From assembly GCA_946480125.1 (NCBI GenBank), contig CAMLIY010000120.1:1-8999 (forward strand): 8,999 nucleotides of DNA, read 5' to 3'. The DNA is from an uncultured Asticcacaulis sp. Lineage in GTDB: Bacteria; Pseudomonadota; Alphaproteobacteria; Caulobacterales; Caulobacteraceae. The notes under the pieces were generated by a model that did not search any database, was not told the DNA's origin, and was given only the letters and a program-made list of their open reading frames with translations. This document shows positions 6,600 through 8,999 of the stretch, piece after piece (the first letter of the stretch is position 1; every line of letters begins with the position of its first letter). The position numbers and the translations under genes are program-made.

Positions 6600-6734
6600 C
6601 TATTCTGCCGGCGTCGCGGGCGCCGGATTTGCCGGAACCTTGTTGAGACCGATCGGTGCCTGCGGCGGTCCGGAGGAACAGCCAGCGAGGGCGAGGGCAA
6701 GGAGCGCGGCGTAAAGCCAGGTGAGGGATATCAT
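6600..6734 (-). CDS. Small lipoprotein of the transfer operon
   Basis: This is a 44-residue protein that a length cut-off can miss. It begins MISLTWLYAALLALALAGC: a short signal peptide with a lipobox (ALAG before Cys19), so it should be lipid-anchored after processing by signal peptidase II. The mature part is only about 26 residues, rich in Pro and Ala, and ends in TAG at 6600. The start has GGAGG seven bases upstream and lies one base after the coupling-protein stop, so translation is coupled. Tiny lipoproteins in conjugation operons can be VirB7-like channel parts or TrbK-like entry-exclusion proteins. Which applies here cannot be read from so short a sequence. The lipobox, ribosome site and spacing together make a real gene likely. 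Confidence 0.82.
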   Translation of the reverse strand: MISLTWLYAALLALALAGCSSGPPQAPIGLNKVPANPAPATPAE

Positions 6735-6735
6735 C

Positions 6736-8733
6736 TCAAACCTCCATATGGGTCAGGGCGTCAGCGCCAGTCTCGATGTCGAACGGGATCGCCTCGGTAT
6801 GCACGTCCGCCAGCGAAAAGAAAGTCTCGACCAGCCGATCGATTTCCGCCTGAGAGGGGTCATCCTGGTCCGTAATCTCCGGCAGGGCCGACGGATCGAT
6901 ATCGAGTTTCGAGAGGTCGATCGAAACCGAGGCTGAAGGCGCGTTGATGCGAACCAGCTTCTTCAGATGGGCTTCAACATCGAGCCGCGGCACGGGCGTG
7001 GCCAACTTGCGCTCCTCGAACGCTATCCGATCGAGCAGCCTCCGGTCCGGCAGTCCCCTGAAAGCCGCGAGGTCCGCACACATGGCCTTCAAGCGGTCCA
7101 TAAACGCCCACTCCCGGAAATACCGCGCCTTCTCGCATCGGATCGGCTTGGTGTTCTCCAGAAGAATGATCTGCTCATGGTCAGGCAGTTCCTTCAGCTC
7201 CTGCGGGAGCATCAAGGCGCGTTTCTGGTCGGAGACGTTCTCGCTGCTCGATCCGCCGGCGCCGAAGCCGCGATTGACCGACCGCCCCTTCGACAGGCTC
7301 TTAACCGTGTAGTAGCCCAGCATGTCGCTATAGGTGTTCGCGTCCCGCTGTTCCCTCGGTGTGAACAGCACCTGCATGGCATGGTTGGTAACCAGGGTCC
7401 GCGCATCCTGGATCCCGTAAACAGCGTCAAGTTGTGCGATGCTCTGGATGATGGTCAGCAGGCGCAGATTATAGCCGGCGATGAAGGCATTGGCCTTGGC
7501 CAGGATGTTGATCTTGCCCAGTGCCGCGAACTCGTCGAGGATCAACAGGCACGGATACGGGTGCCGGCCGCCGGACGGCAGCGAGCGCGTATTGAGATTG
7601 ATCAACTGACTGAAGAAAACGTTGATCAGCAACGATGCCTCGGCCAGGCGGTTGGGCTGGATACCGATGTAGATCGTCATCCGCTCGTCCCGGATCTGCG
7701 TGATGTCGAAGTCGCTGGCCGAAGTCGCCGCGTCCACGAGCGGATTGGCGAACAGGATCAGCGGCGCATTGAACGAGCTGATGATATTGGCAAGCGTGTT
7801 TTCCGTCGCACTCAGGAAGCGGTTAAGCGCATCCAGGCACGACGGGCTATAGGGGTTGCCGTCGCGGTCGCGGTCGGCGACGCGGTCGGTGATATAGTCC
7901 TTCAGCCCCCTGCCCTGCCCGGACGATTGCCGGAGGATCTCGCCGATCGTCGCCGGCAGCGCTGGCGTCTCCAGGATCATCAGGGCGAGCCCCAAAAACA
8001 GGTTGCGGGCACTTTCCGCCCAGAAAGCATCCCGCTCGCCCGGAAGGGCCGGATAAAGGCCCGTGGCCAGTGCCAGCAGATCACCGGACCGCAGATGCGG
8101 ATCGCGGCTGACCCCATCCAGCGGATTCCAACGGTGCGTCAGCCCATCCTCGGCGAACGGATTGAACAGAAACACCTTCTGACCGTGGGCCGCCCGGTAT
8201 TTCGATGTCAGGAGATAGTTCTCAAGCTTGATGTCCAGCACCACGCACGAATCCGGCCAGTTCAACAGGTTTGGGATAACAAACGACACCCCCTTGCCGC
8301 TGCGCGTCGGCGCCGCCAGGAGGCAGAACTGCTGACCGGGGAACTGCAGGAACCGGCCATTGGCCTTGCCGACAATGATGCCCGTCTTGTCAGTTAGCCC
8401 AGCGCGATGGATTTCACTAGGGGTCGCAAACCGCGCGTCGCCATGCAGCGCCGGGTCCTGCCCGCTGATCCAGCTGGCTATCATTCCGACCGGGAACAGG
8501 GCCATAGCGCCCGGGACGAGCAGGCTCAAGAGCAGCAGGCGCCGTTCCATCGGCCACCCCCAATAACCTCTGGCGTAGCTGATCCAGGTCCACGGCGTCA
8601 CATCGTGTGGGGCAACCTTGTGCATCAGGAAAAACAAGGCGCCGGCCGCCCAAAGGGCCAGGATAGGCCCGACCACCAGCCATATAGCCAAGGCCGTGCC
8701 CCCCAAAATCTTCCGCGTGCCGGGCTCAGTCAT
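6736..8733 (-). CDS. virD4: VirD4/TraG type IV coupling protein
   Basis: This is a 665-residue protein of normal length for the coupling-protein family. Two N-terminal membrane spans (about 10-37 and 65-88) anchor it in the inner membrane. The cytoplasmic ATPase follows, with Walker A APTRSGKGVS (141-150), the family form in which Gly follows the Lys, and Walker B LLILDEFAALGK (395-406). The downstream FTPREQRDANTYS and LPQELKELP segments are also typical of TraG/VirD4. It forms a ring at the base of the type IV secretion channel, recruits the relaxase-bound DNA and drives transfer. The acidic C-terminus (about 600-665) is probably the variable substrate-recognition tail. Its ATG start overlaps the stop of the VirB11 gene by four bases and the lipoprotein starts one base after its stop, so all are co-transcribed. 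Identification is secure; the exact transfer subtype is not. Confidence 0.97.
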   Translation of the reverse strand: MTEPGTRKILGGTALAIWLVVGPILALWAAGALFFLMHKVAPHDVTPWTWISYARGYWGWPMERRLLLLSLLVPGAMALFPVGMIASWISGQDPALHGDARFATPSEIHRAGLTDKTGIIVGKANGRFLQFPGQQFCLLAAPTRSGKGVSFVIPNLLNWPDSCVVLDIKLENYLLTSKYRAAHGQKVFLFNPFAEDGLTHRWNPLDGVSRDPHLRSGDLLALATGLYPALPGERDAFWAESARNLFLGLALMILETPALPATIGEILRQSSGQGRGLKDYITDRVADRDRDGNPYSPSCLDALNRFLSATENTLANIISSFNAPLILFANPLVDAATSASDFDITQIRDERMTIYIGIQPNRLAEASLLINVFFSQLINLNTRSLPSGGRHPYPCLLILDEFAALGKINILAKANAFIAGYNLRLLTIIQSIAQLDAVYGIQDARTLVTNHAMQVLFTPREQRDANTYSDMLGYYTVKSLSKGRSVNRGFGAGGSSSENVSDQKRALMLPQELKELPDHEQIILLENTKPIRCEKARYFREWAFMDRLKAMCADLAAFRGLPDRRLLDRIAFEERKLATPVPRLDVEAHLKKLVRINAPSASVSIDLSKLDIDPSALPEITDQDDPSQAEIDRLVETFFSLADVHTEAIPFDIETGADALTHMEV

Positions 8734-8999
8734 GCGCCCACCTGCGTCTGCTGGGCAGACTTGGCGACCGGATCGAACCAGACCTCGTCGACAAATCGCC
8801 GCTTTGTCGATGTTCCATCAGGAGCTGCGACGAGTTCGGCACGGACATGGAGGATGATATCGAGCGTCAGCCGCACCAGCCGCTTCAGCCCGCCGGCATC
8901 GAAGATGGCTGCGTCCGGGTGCTCTTTCGCCATCAACACATAGCGCTCGAACGCCAGAGCGCAGCTTTCGGCATGGAACGAGGTGATCGAGCCGCTATG
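8730..8999 (-). CDS. virB11: VirB11-type secretion ATPase (5' part beyond the window)
   Basis: Only the last 89 residues are present; the frame is open at the right edge. The first visible residues, SGSITSFHAESCALAFERYV, match the conserved VirB11 region in which a Gly-Ser-Ile stretch precedes a Thr/Ser-x-His-Ala motif and then a helix with AFERL-like residues. The end, with a VDEVWFDPVAK-type strand, also fits VirB11 better than TrbB. VirB11 is a hexameric ATPase on the inner face of the membrane that powers pilus assembly and substrate transfer in type IV secretion. The Walker motifs lie outside the window. The gene overlaps the coupling-protein start by four bases. An internal GTG at 8939 is not a real start, since the conserved domain continues upstream of it. 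Confidence 0.87.
   Translation of the reverse strand, partial: HSGSITSFHAESCALAFERYVLMAKEHPDAAIFDAGGLKRLVRLTLDIILHVRAELVAAPDGTSTKRRFVDEVWFDPVAKSAQQTQVGA

Noticed and set aside
4722..8397. Long open frames on the plus strand (for example 4722-5768, 5778-6875 and 6967-8397).
   Set aside because: They lie opposite genes with clear domains (VirD4, LPD7-like protein, protease), their products are Arg/Gln/Pro-rich with no recognisable domain, and they arise from high GC in the antisense frame.

Overview
The window looks like part of a conjugative plasmid or integrative conjugative element from a GC-rich alphaproteobacterium. The evidence is a VirB11/VirD4-type transfer block with an LPD7-like protein, together with a style of membrane-anchored LuxR-like regulator that I recall from Sphingomonadales and Caulobacterales. 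That placement is from memory and was not searched. All ten recognised genes lie on the minus strand, so they read from right (8999) to left (1). The large open frames on the plus strand are antisense shadows.

Right part (8999 to 5154), conjugative transfer. The tail of a VirB11-type secretion ATPase overlaps the start of a full VirD4/TraG coupling protein by four bases. A tiny 44-residue lipoprotein follows after one base, then an LPD7-like protein that carries no relaxase domain. The tight spacing suggests one transcript. VirB11 powers the type IV secretion channel and VirD4 delivers the DNA to it.

Middle part (5072 to 3722), a compact two-gene cassette of less usual composition. A trypsin-like serine peptidase with a complete His/Asp/Ser triad is followed after one base by a 186-residue protein that ends in a HEPN-type Rx4H motif (Arg-Asn-x3-His), the signature of HEPN ribonucleases. 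A protease directly coupled to a putative RNase, carried as cargo on a transfer element, is the best candidate here for an undescribed defence or toxin system.

Left part (3721 to 1), a 238-base regulatory region with several inverted repeats, then a five-gene operon: a membrane-anchored LuxR-type regulator; a small helical protein; a small multi-span membrane protein; a small basic/acidic protein; and a full-length fused ABC exporter that runs off the left edge. Just after the regulator gene there is a perfect 12-bp hairpin and a second small hairpin covering the next gene's ribosome site. The layout suggests a self-contained sensing-and-export unit, but its substrate cannot be read from the sequence. 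No RNA genes, CRISPR arrays, insertion sequences or attachment sites were found.
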